37,054 nt of DNA from Verrucomicrobiota bacterium (lineage in GTDB: Bacteria; Verrucomicrobiota; Verrucomicrobiia; Opitutales; UBA953). The notes beneath the pieces are model-generated. The model was not told the origin of the DNA and did not search any database. It was given only the letters and a program-made list of their open reading frames with translations. Where the stretch lies: the NCBI GenBank assembly GCA_016871725.1, contig VHCL01000015.1, positions 1 to 37,054 of the forward strand. The letters are read 5' to 3'. Shown here in pieces: positions 12,101 through 22,500 of this stretch; position 1 is the first letter of the stretch; each line of letters starts with the position of its first letter. The translations under genes were made by a program, and so were the position numbers.

Positions 12101-13087
12101 ACCATTGATGACCGTCGCCCCTGTGTAGGTGCTCGCTTCCGTGGGAGCGAGAGTCAAAGTACCCGCCCCGATCTTGGTGATCGCCACACGTCCGGCGGTG
12201 GCGGGATTGATACGCCCGCTAAAGGTCGAGCTCGTGTCATCACGGCCGATGGTGACGTTGCGGTTTGTGCCTGAGCTGTTGGTGAGATCGCCGGCGCCGG
12301 CCAGCGACCCCATCGTCACCGCCTGTTGCACATTGAGGGTCGCGCCGCTGGCGATCGTCACGGCGGTGCGGATCGGCAGGGCCGAAGAAAGGTTAAGCAC
12401 CAGCGTGCCAGCGTTCACCGTGGTCGTGCCGGCGTAGGTATTGGCGCCGGACAGTCGGGCGGTGCCCGTGCCGCTCTTTGTAAGATTACCCGCCGTGGAA
12501 ATGACGCCTGAGATGTCAATGGCCGCCGCACCAGCGGTACTCGTTCCATTTAGCGTGATGCTAGATGCGACCGATTGCAGCGCGCCCGAAAGGGTCAGCG
12601 TGCCGCCGCCGGCGTTGTTGGAAATGGTCAGCGCGTCGTTGAACAGGATATCCGCGGAGATCGTGTCCAGGCTGGGCGAGAGGTTCAGCTTATTGATGGA
12701 CACGTCACCATCCGTATCATCCAAGATCAGGAGCCCGTTCGTGCCGCCAGCCAAAGTGTAACCGGCGGCCGAAGAGGGCGCGGACGCTCCGAAATTCAGT
12801 TCGCCGATGGTGATCACGGCGTTGAGGTTCACCGTCTGCGCGCCATCGAGCGCGCCGCTCAGGTTCGCGATATCACCGATCGCGTCAGGGAAACCAGAAC
12901 CTCCCCAGTTGGCCGAGTCAGTCCAACTGTAAGTGTTGACGGCCGACTGGCTCCACGTGAGGTTCGCCGCCTGAGCCTGCGGGGCCGTCGACAGGGCGCC
13001 GCCAAGGAGGACGGCCGCGACCATGAGGGACGCCCGAGACAACGAAGCCTTGGGAGTGAGAGAACAGGGCCGTTGGGAGGGGGACAT
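1..13087 (-). CDS. Giant PATR-repeat secreted protein, N-terminal 4,362 codons (3' end outside window)
   Basis: The minus-strand frame starting at ATG 13087-13085 stays open to the left edge. I checked the frame at the signal peptide, near 12150, 8800, 6950, 3920, 1124 and 1-216; each reads as PATR-type protein. Residues 1-40 form a Sec signal peptide with an arginine-containing n-region, hydrophobic core [10 protein letters not shown] and AQA cleavage site. A W-rich header follows ([17 protein letters not shown]). The first PATR motif is near residue 200, and I count about 20, for example [15 protein letters not shown] headers recur with their Trp at residues 2047 and 3056, each after a C-terminal-like domain. 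PATR (Pfam PF12951) is known to form beta-helical surface passengers. The best paralogue is the neighbouring 7,776-residue protein, whose C-terminal 2.9 kilo-residue part it resembles most. If that collinearity continues, about 2 kb and a PEP-CTERM tail lie beyond the window. No Shine-Dalgarno sequence is visible before the ATG. Ligand and function are unknown. Confidence 0.93.
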   Translation of the reverse strand, partial: MSPSQRPCSLTPKASLSRASLMVAAVLLGGALSTAPQAQAANLTWSQSAVNTYSWTDSANWGGSGFPDAIGDIANLSGALDGAQTVNLNAVITIGELNFGASAPSSAAGYTLAGGTNGLLILDDTDGDVSINKLNLSPSLDTISADILFNDALTISNNAGGGTLTLSGALQSVASSITLNGTSTAGAAAIDISGVISTAGNLTKSGTGTARLSGANTYAGTTTVNAGTLVLNLSSALPIRTAVTIASGATLNVQQAVTMGSLAGAGDLTNSSGTNRNVTIGRDDTSSTFSGRINPATAGRVAITKIGAGTLTLAPTEASTYTGATVINGGSILLDFTAGSLTSMLAGTPLTIAGGNLQVKGRNSGSAIAQTLGNFTLDRTGGSIIMDPNGSALGTQLTLGTLTFTGGTLLVQAPTNTTVQVTTTNVTNNIYGAGRAVFSDGAGAVNWLSHNGGSSPFTLGGLGVGTAPAYTGALAADVIGAAADNRTLSGGQVQTSPANTINTLKITATGASQVLNLGANSLTMNGLLVTGSHAYVINGTGTLGSGSTTIFIHQHNTGGLTINAPLAGNNLVKTGPGTLTLGSGANGMTGIVSIEGGTLSFSSVTAAAAGSLGNGSTTAVQIRDGATLRYTGPTGTISGAATTAGAHTYLLQGGNGNIEVTTAATVLTLSGVISGVGGYTKLGPGTLVIGASSTFTGPLFINEGTVRADASIQVSSGTSPVTVLAAGTLDLTGSGTTPQMTIGSLAGAGTVVNSSTNTKTLIVGGSNASTTFSGTFAAGGVTGNIIRKVGTGVLTLAGTSAWTGTTDLQSGILRIGANNALATNAAMTIGNAANLSARLVVGAGFSQTLGVNGTNTNALIFFGGNATTASDASILIENDGVLTLAGNMIYNGAGTGGAAMRAVAIMAEGTGRVSFGANRTFDVRDSSAVASGQAELIFSAPLSSSGAFGPTKIGFGNLLFSGTNTYTGSTTLTTGGLILDYATSNTSKINSAGTLALNGGGNLILLGNASADTAQAVAGTTLAGGAFSTLRLTPGGSQKIVLDLGAITRGTSAGTVRFMLPAGDQDATNGIRTTSSNVNGTLGGWATVANAAGVTNFAANDGSGGVVLVASATKADLTTWAPAEHVSDGASGYSGTLAQNLGVNSLRFNSAADSAVTVADGRVLTIMSGGVLQTSAGVGSTVAPSLTGGRLVSGADNELIFTTDVTTPSRPLTVSSAIGGAHTLTKTGNGVLKLSGINDFTGVTYLKAGTLQVEGGNAIGDTSLLNINSNRASTFQLLANETVGGIVGGQSAQGGQTTIDIGAFTLRLNQASDQTYSGLISGTGTLIKDGANTLTININSSATFTGPLQILGGQLRLSGNDTGSGRIGSTVISVSNPGSQLHINHDNNNSPDRIANTSVITLNNTAPGLGLFFRDSENSGSNSESIGSVILGAGHNVIAADYTGGTATRFGTLTLGAATDAISRTNNATTLVVGRNLGSIAYGSVVIADTGGRIVITTVPTGVNAPVGGGSADGTTTASIFPYMIGQATAGAPTAADVGNSFVRHTSGRLRPLSTATGADAEYVFNVAGYDGLAASTTSNLRFTTSGTVAAAGAGTKTINALAIDSTSGAVTVTGPGSDTLVLAAGALLSTGAAANNTELTGFAGITTSTNNEYVVFVTNNQFTLGSPLTTSAAALTKSGAGVLVLNGLTGNTYSGGTFFNQGLIEASVLGNLGSGNLNFFGGGLRWATGATFDISVRTVVLGAGGATFDTNSNNISFANSLGSGVGSLTKAGAGVLTLNATSTLTGGTNVNAGTLALGASGAIGTGALSMAANSVLTLGAGSGAANQTVSQLSGSSTSSIVAGDAAVSVLTVDQSTTSTYAGNLGGAGPNQNNLGLTKTGVGNLTLTGATLSFAGPVVVNGGTLNLAGSPAAALATSALTVARGATLNLVNTAGQAVNLGSGILTLGATGTGSAVLGLELGSLTAYDRITSTGAAVVGGEVVLNLTGLSGSGVGDYDLLTAAGGLTSGGATYAIGSLNVAGGSRTLTVSDTVVRLNVTAFTSDLYWSNALGDGNWSANLGFASNFATDLAGTNANGLPGLNDRVIFSANTAGGPTIATALNSNFSIKDLEFAANPNGITSVSIAPGVISAGSLTITPAVATDGIDVAANAGTVTISAPVALGANQRWNIVGGGANGSALTVSGAITGGFNLEKTGAGILTLAAAGSSYSGMTTVAEGVLQAGIAQGFSNASGHTVSAGAILRLNNFDATIGSLTGAGTVENGGTANARTLTVGGDNSSTTFSGTLQNGGSFGLGLTKTGTGMLTLSGTNTNTGNFTVNGGRLSVVTGTTTMTAGQFTTGSAANTRGMLLIGSGASITTVDMDFGSNATAAAGAGYQTGGTVVLTAADGNGVFGLGNANTGYGYYELSDGTLSLSRLTLSNPGSSGSGIFRQTGGVVNITTWTTVGHGSGTVLLDLAGGAYNSGTNFAMGVDNAGSTSVVNIRGSAVFTAATGSTILLNRGDNANRDNMTNVLNLLTGGTIRTASGGITNGTTSGATNNFVQINLNGGTIVTNQATANLINFNNTNNTLTANSGAFVYAGGLTVDTNGLNSTIPSPLRAPAGLGVQSIAVSTEGTGYIGAPLVRITGGTGSGATAMANMVDDGSGNGTFKIGSLTITNPGTGYLVTDTLTVSFVDNASVYTTQATLGAVTFNSGNVSGGLTKTGAGTLTLSGANTYLGGTNINNGTLALGANNVLATAGNVTITGGTLDMVSFNNAVGTVSLQGGAITGTTGVLTSSANYDLRNGSVSASLGGAVGLNKTTADTVTLSKANTYSGVTSVTGGTLAFSAGNQLGDASATNTLTLNGGTLSYTGSASANLVANQVVTVGSGGTTLNVSDAAGVLNLQGGIVTPAAANVTKTGLGAVAVTGSTNLNGGNVTVSAGVLNLGFTANGVGALAVSAAATLNLYDGAATTMAITGLTLANGSSLGFDLGANGVNDVLSLTGTAAIAPSVSLNFNALGTLGAGSYDLLSVSAGTLNAADYVLGIAPSGVNYNFTTVNGGQTLRLTTSLLNLVYWKGDVSGSWGANVSGDTNWASDLAGATDLGALPIATDTLVFAATSAVGPSITTTLDGNFTADSLKFTTNPVGVTAVAINQGTSGTLTLVPASANNGISVPADAGAITIGAPIATGATQTWEVVGGGANGSSLSVTGAVAIGHPISKTGAGVLTLSGSNSGSGGFNLAAGTLVLGHGNALGTGTFSIGAGTTLDTGASAVVNAGNNLQNWNGSFTFTGTNTLNLGAGAVTLGDNVIATVSAQILTVDGVIGDGAATFGLTKTGAGTLTLAGGNTYGGVTVLAGGTLVLSGDNAGAAGGVTVASGATLNLGHVNALGSGTLTLNGGVLNNVSGATLALGGNVAQAWNAAFTFLGTNDLAMGAGAVTLGANIPVTVTAGNLTVNGVIDDGVNTFNLEKTGSGTLTLGGLSATAANNYSGATLLDGGTVVLTADASLAGALTIGSSNNSTNTSTLDLTGASAAFAGAMVVQTNTATANTITIGTGEALTTNGNVTIGGNSTTGALATRLNVSGAGTAAWIINASGGTFRVGSSGNSAYATTLDMSGLAVFTANLGTTGNFRMGSADTNAVTETNSLLLANTSTITANLFELGTGGHSGLQTMRMGGGVTTINSNTISIASAGRASGLLDFAGAGGSLVVRAANGTGRAIVNVTNTTYGTNTAMTGELLLAGHDADLLVSTLTIGSRSTTATSNTSSPAGTVTFSAGILDATTVILSKRDGSTLTTGNTTGNLTIGGGAVALGTVTMSTNSVALTSGNSTGDAVSTLNISGGTVSINALTMGVNTVAAGFASDSNTEATLNLTGGAVTVNTSFAMGAQNSAANAATTVNTALSTLNISAGSLTLAGSTNLVMGATTLDANNAATASINITGTGSLTVGGNIQYTNGLGTETNTITLDGGTLDLTGGNIGTAGAPITFNALAGTLRDVGGINTTGGLTKTGAGTLTLAGSSAYTGATSVSAGSLIANAGALAGTSALNVTGGSLTAVDFGATPTITVGAAGTAAFSGAGLTAGAVTNANQTADSLNFTASTGKVTLASLAGSGATRFGADADVLGGVSVGTVTVVGTLGANITGGTVTAAALTGNVSGGDVSLTGALTGNVLAGAGTITAASMSGNVGSSITVSGLLTGSITAGNNALGALSSASVTGGTNAISGVATVTTVNGGTTTIGGVATVTTLTSGTLNLNGATASIGTLNGGTINLGTTVLTIDAGSFGGVVGGANGSLIKATSGSLTLSGANTFGGATSVSAGSLIANAGALAGTSALNVTGGSLTAVDFGATPTITVGAAGTAVFSGTGLTAGAVTVDNTAADSL
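465..780 (-). repeat. Insertion of about 100 residues carrying four 14-16 residue TGNV repeats
   Basis: The protein reads [40 protein letters not shown] and [13 protein letters not shown] in direct succession, each unit about one turn of a beta solenoid. The flanks ([13 protein letters not shown] on one side, [16 protein letters not shown] on the other) align with the upstream gene at 15380-15510, which lacks the block. Limits are approximate. Confidence 0.75.
865..1078. repeat. Second, diverged copy of 1-214 (tandem internal duplication)
   Basis: Positions 865-1078 align without gaps to 1-214 at an offset of 864 bases (288 codons), with roughly nine bases in ten identical by eye. Both encode [17 protein letters not shown] / [12 protein letters not shown] followed by [16 protein letters not shown]. 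The downstream protein therefore carries this segment twice in tandem; the upstream gene has it once. Confidence 0.85.
3470..3960 (-). other. Internal YW header segment (third passenger unit) in the downstream gene
   Basis: The strand reads [16 protein letters not shown], then [19 protein letters not shown] and [10 protein letters not shown], leading into the PATR motif [13 protein letters not shown]. The header Trp is residue 3056. The preceding 150 residues ([33 protein letters not shown]) look like the terminal domain that normally sits just before a PEP-CTERM tail. It is closely similar to the header at residue 4878 of the upstream protein. Confidence 0.7.
5090..5280 (-). other. GTGY / GGTGSGATA segment inserted in the PATR array
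   Basis: About 60 residues read [38 protein letters not shown] and [16 protein letters not shown]. This pairs two G-x-GY turns with a Gly/Ala-rich GATA stretch. Similar units occur in bacterial and phage surface proteins as short beta-rich modules. It interrupts the usual PATR rhythm and I see no second copy in either gene here. Its function is unknown. Confidence 0.6.
6500..6970 (-). other. Internal YW header segment (second passenger unit) in the downstream gene
   Basis: The strand reads [15 protein letters not shown], then [11 protein letters not shown] and [15 protein letters not shown], followed by a beta-rich stretch that runs into the PATR motif [12 protein letters not shown]. The header Trp is residue 2047. 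The layout matches the mature N-terminus of these proteins (aromatic W, NW, P-x-x-D) and follows a domain that resembles a PATR C-terminus (YDRITSTG, then YDLL). I infer a fused passenger unit; it has no signal peptide of its own. Confidence 0.7.
12968..13087 (-). other. Signal peptide of the downstream PATR protein
   Basis: Residues 1-40 begin [10 protein letters not shown], then [16 protein letters not shown], and end in the A-Q-A signal peptidase I site just before AANLTW. The core matches that of the upstream protein ([12 protein letters not shown], then APQA-AANL-W). This shared prefix supports the chosen ATG and a common export route for both proteins. No lipobox is present, since no Cys follows the hydrophobic core, so a lipoprotein is unlikely. 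Confidence 0.9.
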
Positions 13088-13363
13088 CCGGATGATGGTT
13101 AAGTTTTTGATAAAAAAACAGCCCCAGCGGGCCGAGACCGAGGGTTTCTGGTTTTGAAAATGGGGTTAGAGTCATTCTAAGGGGTAAACCTAGTTCACAA
13201 TCAAAAACGCCTTAAAAGGCATCTAATTAGGCCTATTCGCCTAAAATGCCCCATTTAAATTCATAAACTATTATATATTAATGGTTTATATAAATATTCA
13301 CCCCGCCCCACCCCGATTCCTGACTCAAACCCTGGTTTACCTTCGAATTCGTGCATCTGCCTT
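13088..13363 (-). promoter_or_regulatory. AT-rich leader and presumed promoter region of the downstream PATR gene
   Basis: Between the hairpin cluster and the ATG the sequence turns sharply AT-rich, most of all at 13251-13303, unlike the GC-rich genes. On the minus strand a TATAAT hexamer lies at 13275-13270. No convincing -35 box sits at 17 bases and no Shine-Dalgarno sequence precedes the ATG. If that hexamer is the -10 box, the untranslated leader is about 175 bases long. No ORF with protein-like content was seen here. Confidence 0.4.
13209..13250. repeat. Nested inverted repeats in the leader
   Basis: GCCTT/AAGGC at 13209-13220 is followed by an overlapping larger hairpin. Its inner arms TTAGGC (13227-13232) and GCCTAA (13239-13244) lie inside outer arms AGGCAT (13217-13222) and ATGCC (13246-13250). 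The first AAGGC arm is shared by both structures, so they exclude each other. This could be an operator, or an RNA switch in the leader of the downstream gene. The structure is seen; the role is inferred. Confidence 0.5.
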
Positions 13364-13504
13364 GGGTAGGGACGCGATCGCCATCGCGTCCGCCGTTCGC
13401 CGCAGGGCGAACCGGTAGGGCTGACCGGCTCGGTCAGCCGCGGTTGAGCGGGCCGCTCAACCCTACCCGAGGCAACTAGGTCAGCACGCAGTGCTGACCC
13501 TACC
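13364..13504. repeat. Composite palindromic element: five perfect hairpins framed by GGTAGGG / CCCTACC boxes
   Basis: Five stems follow each other: 13371-13390 (8-bp arms GACGCGAT), 13395-13412 (7-bp arms GTTCGCC), 13419-13439 (8-bp arms GGCTGACC), 13442-13462 (up to 10-bp arms GGTTGAGCGG) and 13479-13499 (9-bp arms GGTCAGCAC). All arms pair perfectly. GGTAGGG boxes lie at 13365-13371 and 13414-13420, and their reverse complements at 13461-13467 and 13498-13504, so the whole element is also symmetric. It resembles REP/REPIN-type or miniature mobile repeats. It could end transcription of the upstream gene, but no U-tract follows any stem. Confidence 0.85.
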
Positions 13505-13524
13505 TCGAGACGGACACTCCCCCT

Positions 13525-13552
13525 ATACTCGATACTCCATACTCAATACTCC
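13525..13552. repeat. Four perfect tandem copies of the heptamer ATACTCN
   Basis: The units are ATACTCG, ATACTCC, ATACTCA and ATACTCC, each seven bases with only the last base varying. The array starts seven bases beyond the stop codon of the upstream gene, so it lies in its 3' untranslated region. It may be a short sequence repeat or a protein-binding array. Confidence 0.85.
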
Positions 13553-13558
13553 TAAGCG

Positions 13559-16500
13559 TCAGGCTTTCGCCTGCCGCTTACGACGACGGATCGCCGCGGC
13601 GGCCAGGGCGAGGGCGCCGAGGCCGAAGCCGTAGGTCGAAGGCTCCGGCACGGCGGTCAGCGTGATGGCGCCGTTGCCTTGGTTCCAATCGATCGACCAG
13701 AGGCCGGCGTTGGACGTGCTGCCGTCGGAGTAGGTGAACTCCGAGAGGTCGAACTGGAAGACGTCGCTGATGTTCTCGCCGTTGTTGAGCGCGACGCCGC
13801 CGACGGTGCCGAAATTGAACGTCCGGATGGAGGAGCGCCCGTTGGGCGGGCCGAAGTTGAGCGGATCGCCCGACGTGTTGCCGTCGCCGGCGCCGAGGCG
13901 CGAGATGACCTTGAAGACGACCTTGTTGCCGGCGGTGGCGCCCGTCAGGTCGAGGTTGCCCGAGAGGTTGATCTTATCGTAACCCGTGGCGCTCGTCGCG
14001 TTCTGGACCTCCCATTCGAAGACCGAGCCGCCGGTGAGGACGAGGGTGGTCGCGTTGAGGGTGCCCGGCGAGTTGCCCGGCGCGAGGATGGCGCCGGTGC
14101 CGACGTTGGCGGTGCCGATGGTGCCGGTGCCGCCGAGGCGTGAACCCGAAGCCAGCGTGATGTTGCCCAGCACGCCGTTGACGGCGAGCGTGCCGGAGGA
14201 GACCGCGACGTTGAGGGTCGGGGCGCTGACGGCCGAGGAGATGTTCAGCTTGCCGGTGCCTTCCTTCTGGAGCGAAGCGCCGGCGCCGGCGGAGGGAGCC
14301 GCGGCGAAGGTCACGTTGTTGTTCCCGAGGTCGAGCTTGGCGGTGGCGCCGGCCGCGATGCTGATCTTGGACGAAAGATCGTTCGTGTTGCTGCCTTCCC
14401 AGCGCAGCGTGGTGCCGTTGGCCACGGCGATGGTCGCGCCGGCCGGCAAGGCGCCGGACTCCAGGCCGATGGTGGCGCCCGCGCCGGCTTCGATGCGGAC
14501 GTCGTTCTTGAAGCGGTTGGCGGCGCCGCCGATCACCCAGGTGCCGGTGCCGTCGACGACGAGGTTCTTGATGCCGTTGCCGGCTTGGATGTCGGCGTCG
14601 GTCAGGCTGGCGCGGAAGATGTTGGTGCCGGTGTTGTTCGCGGTCAGCTTGAGCTGCGGCTCGGCGCCGACGAGGGCGATCTTGGCGTCGGCGGTGAAGG
14701 TCAGCGTGCCGGCGCCCGCGCCGGCGGCGATGCCGGCCGAATCGGACAGAGTGAAGCTGCGCGAGCTCACCGTGTTCGTGGTGCCCGTGAACTCGAGGGC
14801 GGCGCCCGCGCCGAGCTGGAGCTTGGTGGGGTCGTTCAGCGCGCTGGCGCCGAGCGAGCTGCTGTTGTCGTCCAGGAAGGCCGCCTTGATGACGGCGCCC
14901 GCGGTGGTGGCCGTGACGGCGCCCGTGAAGAAGTTCGGGGTCGTGAGCGTCAGCTCGCCGCCGTCGCTCTTCGCGAGGCCGCCCGTGCCGGTGAGCACGG
15001 TCGTGACGGCGGTCGAACCCGTGGTCGTGACCGAGGCGGTCGTCGGTCCGCCTTCGACCGTGCCGCCGGTGGCGACCGTGATCGCGTTCGAGACGCCGAG
15101 ATTGTTCAGGTCGAGGATCGCGCCGGCGGCGACGGTGACCGCGCCGGTGCCGAGGGCCCCGGCGTGCTGGATGATGAGCTCGCCCGCGTTGATCGTGGTG
15201 CCGCCGCCGAAGGTGTTGGCGCCGGTGAGCGTCAGGATGCCGGTCGTGGCCTTGATCAGGGAACCGTTGGCGCCGGCGAGGAGGCCCGCGAAGCTGCCCT
15301 CGTTGACCGTGAGCGCCGTCGTACCGAGGTTGACCGTGCCGCCGTTGAGCGTGCCGACGGAGGCCGTGGCGCCGTTGAGGGTCAACGTGCCGGAAGTGAG
15401 GGTCGTGACCGTGGCGACGCCGCCCACGGTGGTCGTGCCGCCGTTGATCGTGCCGATGGACAGGTTGCTGGCGAAGCGCGCCTTGCCCGCCCCGCCGAGG
15501 CTGGCGAGAGTGACGGTGCCGGTCGTTCCGCTGAAATGCAGGGAGTCGGCGGCGGTGTTATCGACGGTGACGGCGCCGGCGGTCAGGCCCGTGCCGGAGA
15601 AGACCGCGGTGCCCGCGGCGCCCACGGTGATCGTCGGCGTCGCGCCGAAGTCGACCGCGGTCAACGACCCACCGGTGACGGCGAGGGCCGAGGTGCCCGC
15701 TAGCGCGCCGCCGCCGGCGACCAGCGAGCCGGCCGAGACCGTGGTGGCTCCGGTGTAAGTGTTGGCTCCGGACAAGGTCCAGGTGCCCGTCCCCGTCTTG
15801 CTGACGGCGGCAAGGCCGCCGGCATTGGCCCCGGAGCCGTCCGCGATCACGCCCGAGACCTTGCTGCCCGCATGCGTACCACCGAGGGCGAAGACACCGG
15901 TGCCGGTGTTACGACCGACGGTAAGGTTGCCGAGTTCGATCGCCGCCGTCGTCGGATTGAAGGTCATCGTGCCGAGCGCCCCGGCCGAATTGATCAGATT
16001 GGCGACATAGAGGGAGTAGCCGTCCGCGCCGGTCACGTTCAGCGTGGCGTTGCCATAGCCCGTGCCGCCGGCTCCGTTCAGCTGGACGACCCCGTTCGCG
16101 CCCGCGCCATTGTTCGAGACATGGATGGTCGACGTGATCGTGCTGTTGCCGATGAAGGAGACCGGCAAGGCGATCGTGCCGCCGCCGTCGACGGCGAACT
16201 GGAAGACCGGCGTCGTGGCGCCCGTGGCGGCATTCAAGGTGACGACCGATCCGAGGGCCGCCGCCGAAGTGACGCGCAAGGTCGAGCCCGTGCCGCCGCT
16301 GATGGTCGCCGTCGTGGAGGCCAGCGAAGTTCCGGCGAGCACCAAGGTGCCGCCCGTGACGGTGGTGGCCCCCGCGTAGGCCGCGGCGCCCTCGAGCGTC
16401 AGGGTGCCCGCGCCGCTCTTCGTGAGGCCGCCCGTGCCGTTGAGCGTGCCGACGTCGCGCAGCGTGCCAGCCTGGGCGTTGAGGGTCACCGTGTTGGTGG

Positions 16501-19500
16501 CGTCGCCGACCGCGAAGCCGTTGAGGTCGAGGGCGCCGCCGTTCAGCGTCACCGAAGCGACGCCGGCGCCCGCCCGACGCAGGGCCGCGCCGACTTCCAC
16601 CGAACCACCGGTGATGTTCAGTTGGCCTTCACCGGCGGTGGCGAGCACCAGCGAGCCGGCGCCGGCGTCGCCGAAGGCGGCCGATCCGCCGAGCTTGACG
16701 TTGCCGCCGCTGATGATGACACGGTTGAGCGAGGCGCCCGTGCCCTTGGCGAAGGCCATGTTCAGGTTCAGGATGTCCAGCGTGCCGGCGGAGAAAAGCA
16801 GGTCGTTGGTGTTCGCGGCGGTCTTGGCGCCGAGCGAGGTGGCGTAGGTGCCGATGGCGACGTCGGCTTCATGGCCGGAGAGGTCGACGACGTTGTTCGT
16901 GGTATAGCCGGTCCCGAAGGCTCCGGTCGGCCCAAGCGTGAAGTTCGTACGGCCTGAGCCCGTACGGTCGCGGAAGCTGACCGTGCCGCTGGCTCCGGCG
17001 AAGGCGATGAGTCCGGAATCGCGGTCGGCCACGCCCAGATTCACTTCATCGGCGCGGATGACATTGATGCTGGCGCCCAGATGGAGCGTCTGCTGCGGAG
17101 TGGCGCTGCCTGCCCCCGCCGCGCTGGCGCCGACCATGAGCTGACCGGTCGTCAACGTGTTGGCGCCGTCGGAAAGCCGGAGGATGGAACGGGCATTGGC
17201 TTGGTTGTCACTGCGTCGGGCGATGACGATGCGACCGGCGTCCAGATCAGCGGAAGCGAGTCCGGAGAGGTCAAGCGTGGCCCGGACGTCGTTATTGGTG
17301 CCCGCGAAATCAGCAAGGTAGACCTCCTCGGCGGCCACCACCAGGGCCCCGCCGCCCGTGATGGTCAGCAGGGTGACGGCTCCGTCGGTGGATCCGGTCA
17401 GACCGACGTCGCCATTGACGCGGAGCGTGCGACCAGGAGAAACGTTGATGACCGACGCCGTCGCGCTGTTGGCGCGGGCTTCGAGGCCGGAAAGCGTCAC
17501 GTCGACGTCGACGAAAGTGACGGTGGCGGCTGACGTGCCCCCACCGACGGTGAGCAGGGTGCCGTCCGGGATCGCTTCGCGGACCGAAGCCACGGCGGTG
17601 CCGCCCAAGATCGACGTCGGGCCCTGGTAGGTCGCGGGCGCGCCCAAAGTAAGGACGCCGGCGCCCAGCTTGGTGAAGCCACCCTCGCCGGCGCCAAGGC
17701 CACGGGGCAGCGTGATGTTGGTCGCGTTCTCGATCGAGGCGCCGCCGGCGAGGACGGAGATCGGACGGTTGATGACGGACTGCGCGAAGCCGGCGGACAG
17801 GCGGAGCGCCCCGCCCGCGAAGACGAGGTCGCCGACGTCGCCACCGATGGCGGCAAGGGAGGCGATCTCCAAGGTGCCTTCGTTGAGCACCGTGGGGAAA
17901 GCGCCGCCGCCGGCCGTGTTGGCGCCGGAGAGGATGAGCGTGCCGCGGCCGGACTTCACGAGCGCGCCTTGGCTGGTGAGCGGAGAGGAGACCGTGACGG
18001 CGAGCGTCGGCGTGGTCGCCGCGGCGGAAGGATTGACGACCGAGAAGACATACTCCGTGGCGGCGGAACCAAGCGCGACGCCCCCGTCGAAGCCGCCGAA
18101 GGTCACCGTATGGGCCGTCGAAGCGGTGGCGGCCGAGTTCAACGTGAACAGGAAGGCGCCGCTGGTATTGACCAAGGCCTGTCCGGCGCCGGTACCCGTG
18201 ACAGCGAGGGTCGAAGCGGCGGTGCTGCCGTTGTGCACGACCAGTGAGTTGACCGTGCGGCCGGCGAGGCCGGTGAGGCTGGTCGTCAGGGACTCACGGA
18301 TGTTCGCGGTGGCGCCGCCGGCGGCGTAGGTCGCGTATTCCGTGCCGTGGACGAGGGGGCGGAAACCGGCTCCGGAGACGTAGGTCACCAGCGAGTTGCC
18401 CATGTTGGCGGCGGCGACTTCAGCGGTCAGCGTCTCGCCGACGGCCCAGGGCACGATGCTCATCGTCGTCGAAGCCGCGGCGCCGCCGGCGCCGAGCAGG
18501 GAAGACGCCATGAAGCCCGTCTGGGCGGCGGCATCGCTGATGCGGAAGTTATTGCGTTCCGCAGAAGTGAGGCCGAGCGCGCGGCCCATCACGACGGTGG
18601 TGGCGTAATTGCGGCGCTCGAACGCGGTGGCGAGCACGGAGGTCTCGGCGCTGGTGCCACCGCTAGCCCAGCCGGTGAGATAGTTCGTGCCTGATCCGAA
18701 GACCAAGGATCCGATGGTCTCATTGGTGCCCGCGTTCTGGTCCGTACGGATAGAAAGCCCGCGAAGCTGCGTCTGTCCACCCCAGGTTCCGTCCGCGGAG
18801 TTGAGGATGATGTTGGAGGTGTTACCCACGCGGTCGCTGGAGCGCGTACCGCCGTTGTTATCCAGCAATACCGACCCACCGCGACGGATCTCGACCGAAG
18901 AAGCGCCGATGCGGCCGCCGGCCGAAAGTTGGAACAGGCCGCCGGCGGAAATCACAGTTCCAAGGAAGTCCGGGCTGTTGCTCTGGATGTTCAGGTTGGC
19001 CGTGCCGGCCAGGCGCAGGACGCCGCTGCCCGTGAAAGTTCCGGCCATCGTGCCGTTGGCGGACTGACGGACGGAAAGAACCGCGCCCGCGACGACTTCA
19101 ACGACACCGTAGTTGGAGTCGGTGCCGACGCGTCCGCCGGAGAGAGCGCCGATCGTCTCGGACTGCAGGACACGCAGGCGGGTGTTGGCACGATCGCTCA
19201 AGGCCACGGCGGTTGTGTCGGAGAGAGCCCGGCCGCCGCTGAGCTCCACGGTGCCGCCCTGCAAGACCAGGGCCGGCGACACGTTCCGTCCCGAGAGGCG
19301 CAGGACGCCATTGCCCGACTTGGTGAGCGTGTGCCCCGCGCCGATGCCGGAGGCGATCTCAAAGGTCTGAGCGGAGTCCTGGAACACGACGAGCTCGTTG
19401 GTCGCCGAGCGCAGGAAGCCTCCCGACAGGGAAGGCGCGCCGGCGGTCACGCGGTCGGTGACCAGGATGCCGCCGCTGGCGAGAGTGAGCGTCGATCCGG

Positions 19501-22500
19501 AGACCTGGCCGAGGGCCGATCCCGTGGCGGCGTCGTAGCGCAGGCTGCCGATCGAAAGGGTCTTGGCGGAACCGACGAACCCGCCGGCGTCGTCGGTGAC
19601 ATGGGCGGCGGCGGTCCAGCTGGACGCGTCATTGACGACCGACGAGGCGCGTCCGACGACGGCGCCGGCGTCGACGCGGGCGAAGGAGGTGACGCCGGCG
19701 GACTTCACCGTGGCGAAGGCCGTCGTGCCGAGGAGTCCATGCGCGGCATCGGCGCTGGTCGTGGTCAGGCTCGCTCCCGGAGCGTATTCATAGCGCAGCG
19801 TGCCCTGGCCGGCGGCTCGGGCGAAGGCGGCCGCGGCCAAGGTGAGCGACTGTCCGGAGCCGGGCGTGAGCGCCAAGCGACTCTGCCAACCACCGGCCAA
19901 GGTGAATTCGCCGACGGCTTGGGTCGTGGCGGCAGAGGCGTTGCCGAGGAGCTCCAGGGCGCCGCCCTGCAGGTTCAACTTCGAAGCAGCCCGCAGCTTG
20001 ACGTTGTTGTCGGTGGCATAATCGAGACGAAGGACACCTTCGGCGACGATGGAATCGCCGGTCGAAGCCAGTCCGCGGTTATCGCCGGCCAAGGTGACGA
20101 GGCCGGCGCCCCACTTGTCGATGGAAGCGGTACCGGTGGAAGCGAGCGCGGCCCGGATGACGCCGCGGTAGAGATCGATGTCACCGCCGGTGACGGTAAG
20201 CAGGCCGGCGCCGTTGATATCACCGGTGCGGAGGACCGAGCGCTCACCCAGGATGAGGCGCGAGGTGGTGAGCGCATACGCGCCCATGTTCAGGGCGGTG
20301 GCGGCGCCATCCGCATCCTGCGAAAGGTACAAGCGGTCGAAATCGGCGGCGACGACGGCGTTGTCCGCGCCGAGATTCAGGACCGCACCGTCACGGAGGA
20401 GCAACGAAGCGTCGGCGCTCGCGGCGGCGTTGTAGGAAAGGATGCCGGTGCTGTTGAGGTTGAGCACCGTGCCGACGCCGGAGACCACGAAGTCGTCGCC
20501 GACGGTGACCGGAGAGGAACCGCTGAAGGTCCAGTTGCCGCCATACATCCAGGAGTCGGTGGCTCCGCTGGAGGTGACGCCTCCGGTGATGAAGCCGGGA
20601 GAACCCGGGTTGCCGGTAAGGGTGAAGCCGCTGGTGCCGGCGGCGATCGCGCCGGCGAAGGTGATCGACGCGCCGTTCGTGCCCTTGGCGCCGAGGCCGA
20701 CGACCACGTTCGTGGCGCTGTTGTTGATCGGGCGGTTGGTGGACTGATCGGTCGAACCGCAGAAGACCAGCGACCCGCCGCCCATGATCAGATTAGCTCC
20801 CGCCCCGAGGCTGCTGGCGCCGCCGCCTACGCCCGTCACGGTGGTGAACTCGAGGTCGCCGGCGAAGACCGTGAGGTCTCCGGTGAAGGTGTTGGCCCCG
20901 GTGAAGCGGACGACACGATTCGTCTGACCCCAGCCGCCGAGGTCATCGTTGATGTTGACCGCACCCGAGCCGGAAATCACGCCGGTGAAGGCCATGAAGC
21001 CGCCCGTTCCGGCGCCCGAGGAGGAGAGGCTGACTCCGCCGCCGATGGCGACGTTGCCGCTCAGCGTGAGAGTGCTGAGGATGCCATCGCTGAGGTAACC
21101 ACGGAGGGCGGAGCCCGCTCCGAGCGTCACCGGGCCGGCCAGCGTGACGGAAAGGGCGTCGGCGGGGGCGGCGGAGACGTTGTCGACGTTGAGTTCGGCG
21201 ACGGCGGCCGCGGACAGCGTCAGGCCGTTGGCGGCAGTCCAGTTCTCACCGTTCTGCCCCTGCCAGGTGATCTTACCGAGATTCATCTCTACCGTGCCCG
21301 TGCCGAGGGCGTTGGCCTGGGCGGCGATGACGGTGCCTCCGTTGATCAGCATGCCGCCCGTCCAACCGACGTTGTTGCCGGCGAGGCGGAAGTTGCCGGT
21401 GATCTGGTTGCCACTGCCGGCAGTGTCGATCGATGCTAAGGTCAGTCGACCGGTTCCGCTCAGGACACCGAGGAGGTCGACCTGACGGGCGGTCGTGGTC
21501 GTGACCGCCGAATTGGCGTCGCGCAGATTGACGACGGAATTGGCCGAGACCGTGACCGGTCCCGCGTAGACCTGCGCGGCGGTGGCCGCCGAGATCGTCC
21601 CGCCCGCGAGCTCGATCGGCGTCGGAATGGTCATCGTGGAGGCGTCGGCGGCGTAATAGACGCCGCCGGCCCCGACGATCACCTTCATGAAGTTACGGTC
21701 TTCTTCTCGGCCCAAGGCCCAAGGGTTGGACTGGATGAGCGTGCCGGCCGAGACCGTCAGGGTCGAAGTACCCGCGGGATTGAAATCCGCCGCCGCGTTG
21801 CCGGAAAGCGTAAGGCGACCGGCGCCCGCCTTCGTCAGCGAGGCCGCGCCGGTGAGGGCGCCGGTGAGAGTGAGATTGGCGGTGGCGTCGGTGACCGTCC
21901 AGGTCTGCGCGGCGCCCAGCTGCACCGGGGCGGCGATGACGACGGAGGCGGAGGCGCCGGCCTCGAGCGTGATACCGGCGGCAGAGGTAGCCGGGAAGAG
22001 ATCGAGACGGCCGCCCCCGTTGGTCAACGTGACCGTGCCCGGCGTGACGCCGGCGGACGTGCCCGGCGCGAAAGCGAGCGAGCGGACGCGGAACGGACGG
22101 TCCAGGTTGGTGGTGATCGCGGCGGCCGCAGCGGAGTCGCGCTGGATGCGCACCGCGCTAGCTTGGCCCGGCAGGACCGTGGAAGCCGTGGTACCGGCGA
22201 GATCGCTGGACCAGCTGGCAAGGCCGGCGGACCAATTCGAACCGCTGGCGCCCTGCCAATAGACATCGCCCGCGATGAGCGCACCAGTGGTGAGCGTGAC
22301 GAGACCGTCGGCGGCCGTGAGCGTCAGGGAGGAGAAACCTCCCGGGGTCGCGCCCAGCAGCCAGTCGGCGGCGCCGAGCACACCGGTCGTCAGGCCGCCA
22401 TCCGGCGCGGAGACGAGCGTATAGGTCTGGTTCTCGCTCAGGCCGGCGTCGACGAGGTTGAAGGTGACCTTATTGCCGGCGAAGAGACCGAGAGAGCCGC

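Noticed and set aside
12918-13175. Minus-strand ORF of 85 codons across the start of the downstream gene
   Set aside because: It is in another frame and ends inside the signal-peptide region; the frame from ATG 13087 carries the signal peptide shared with the paralogue.
13364-13504. Hairpin cluster read as a CRISPR array
   Set aside because: The arms differ from stem to stem and there are no equal-length repeats and spacers.
13364-13504. Hairpin cluster called as an intrinsic terminator
   Set aside because: The stems are strong, but no T-run follows any of them on either strand; termination remains possible but is not shown.
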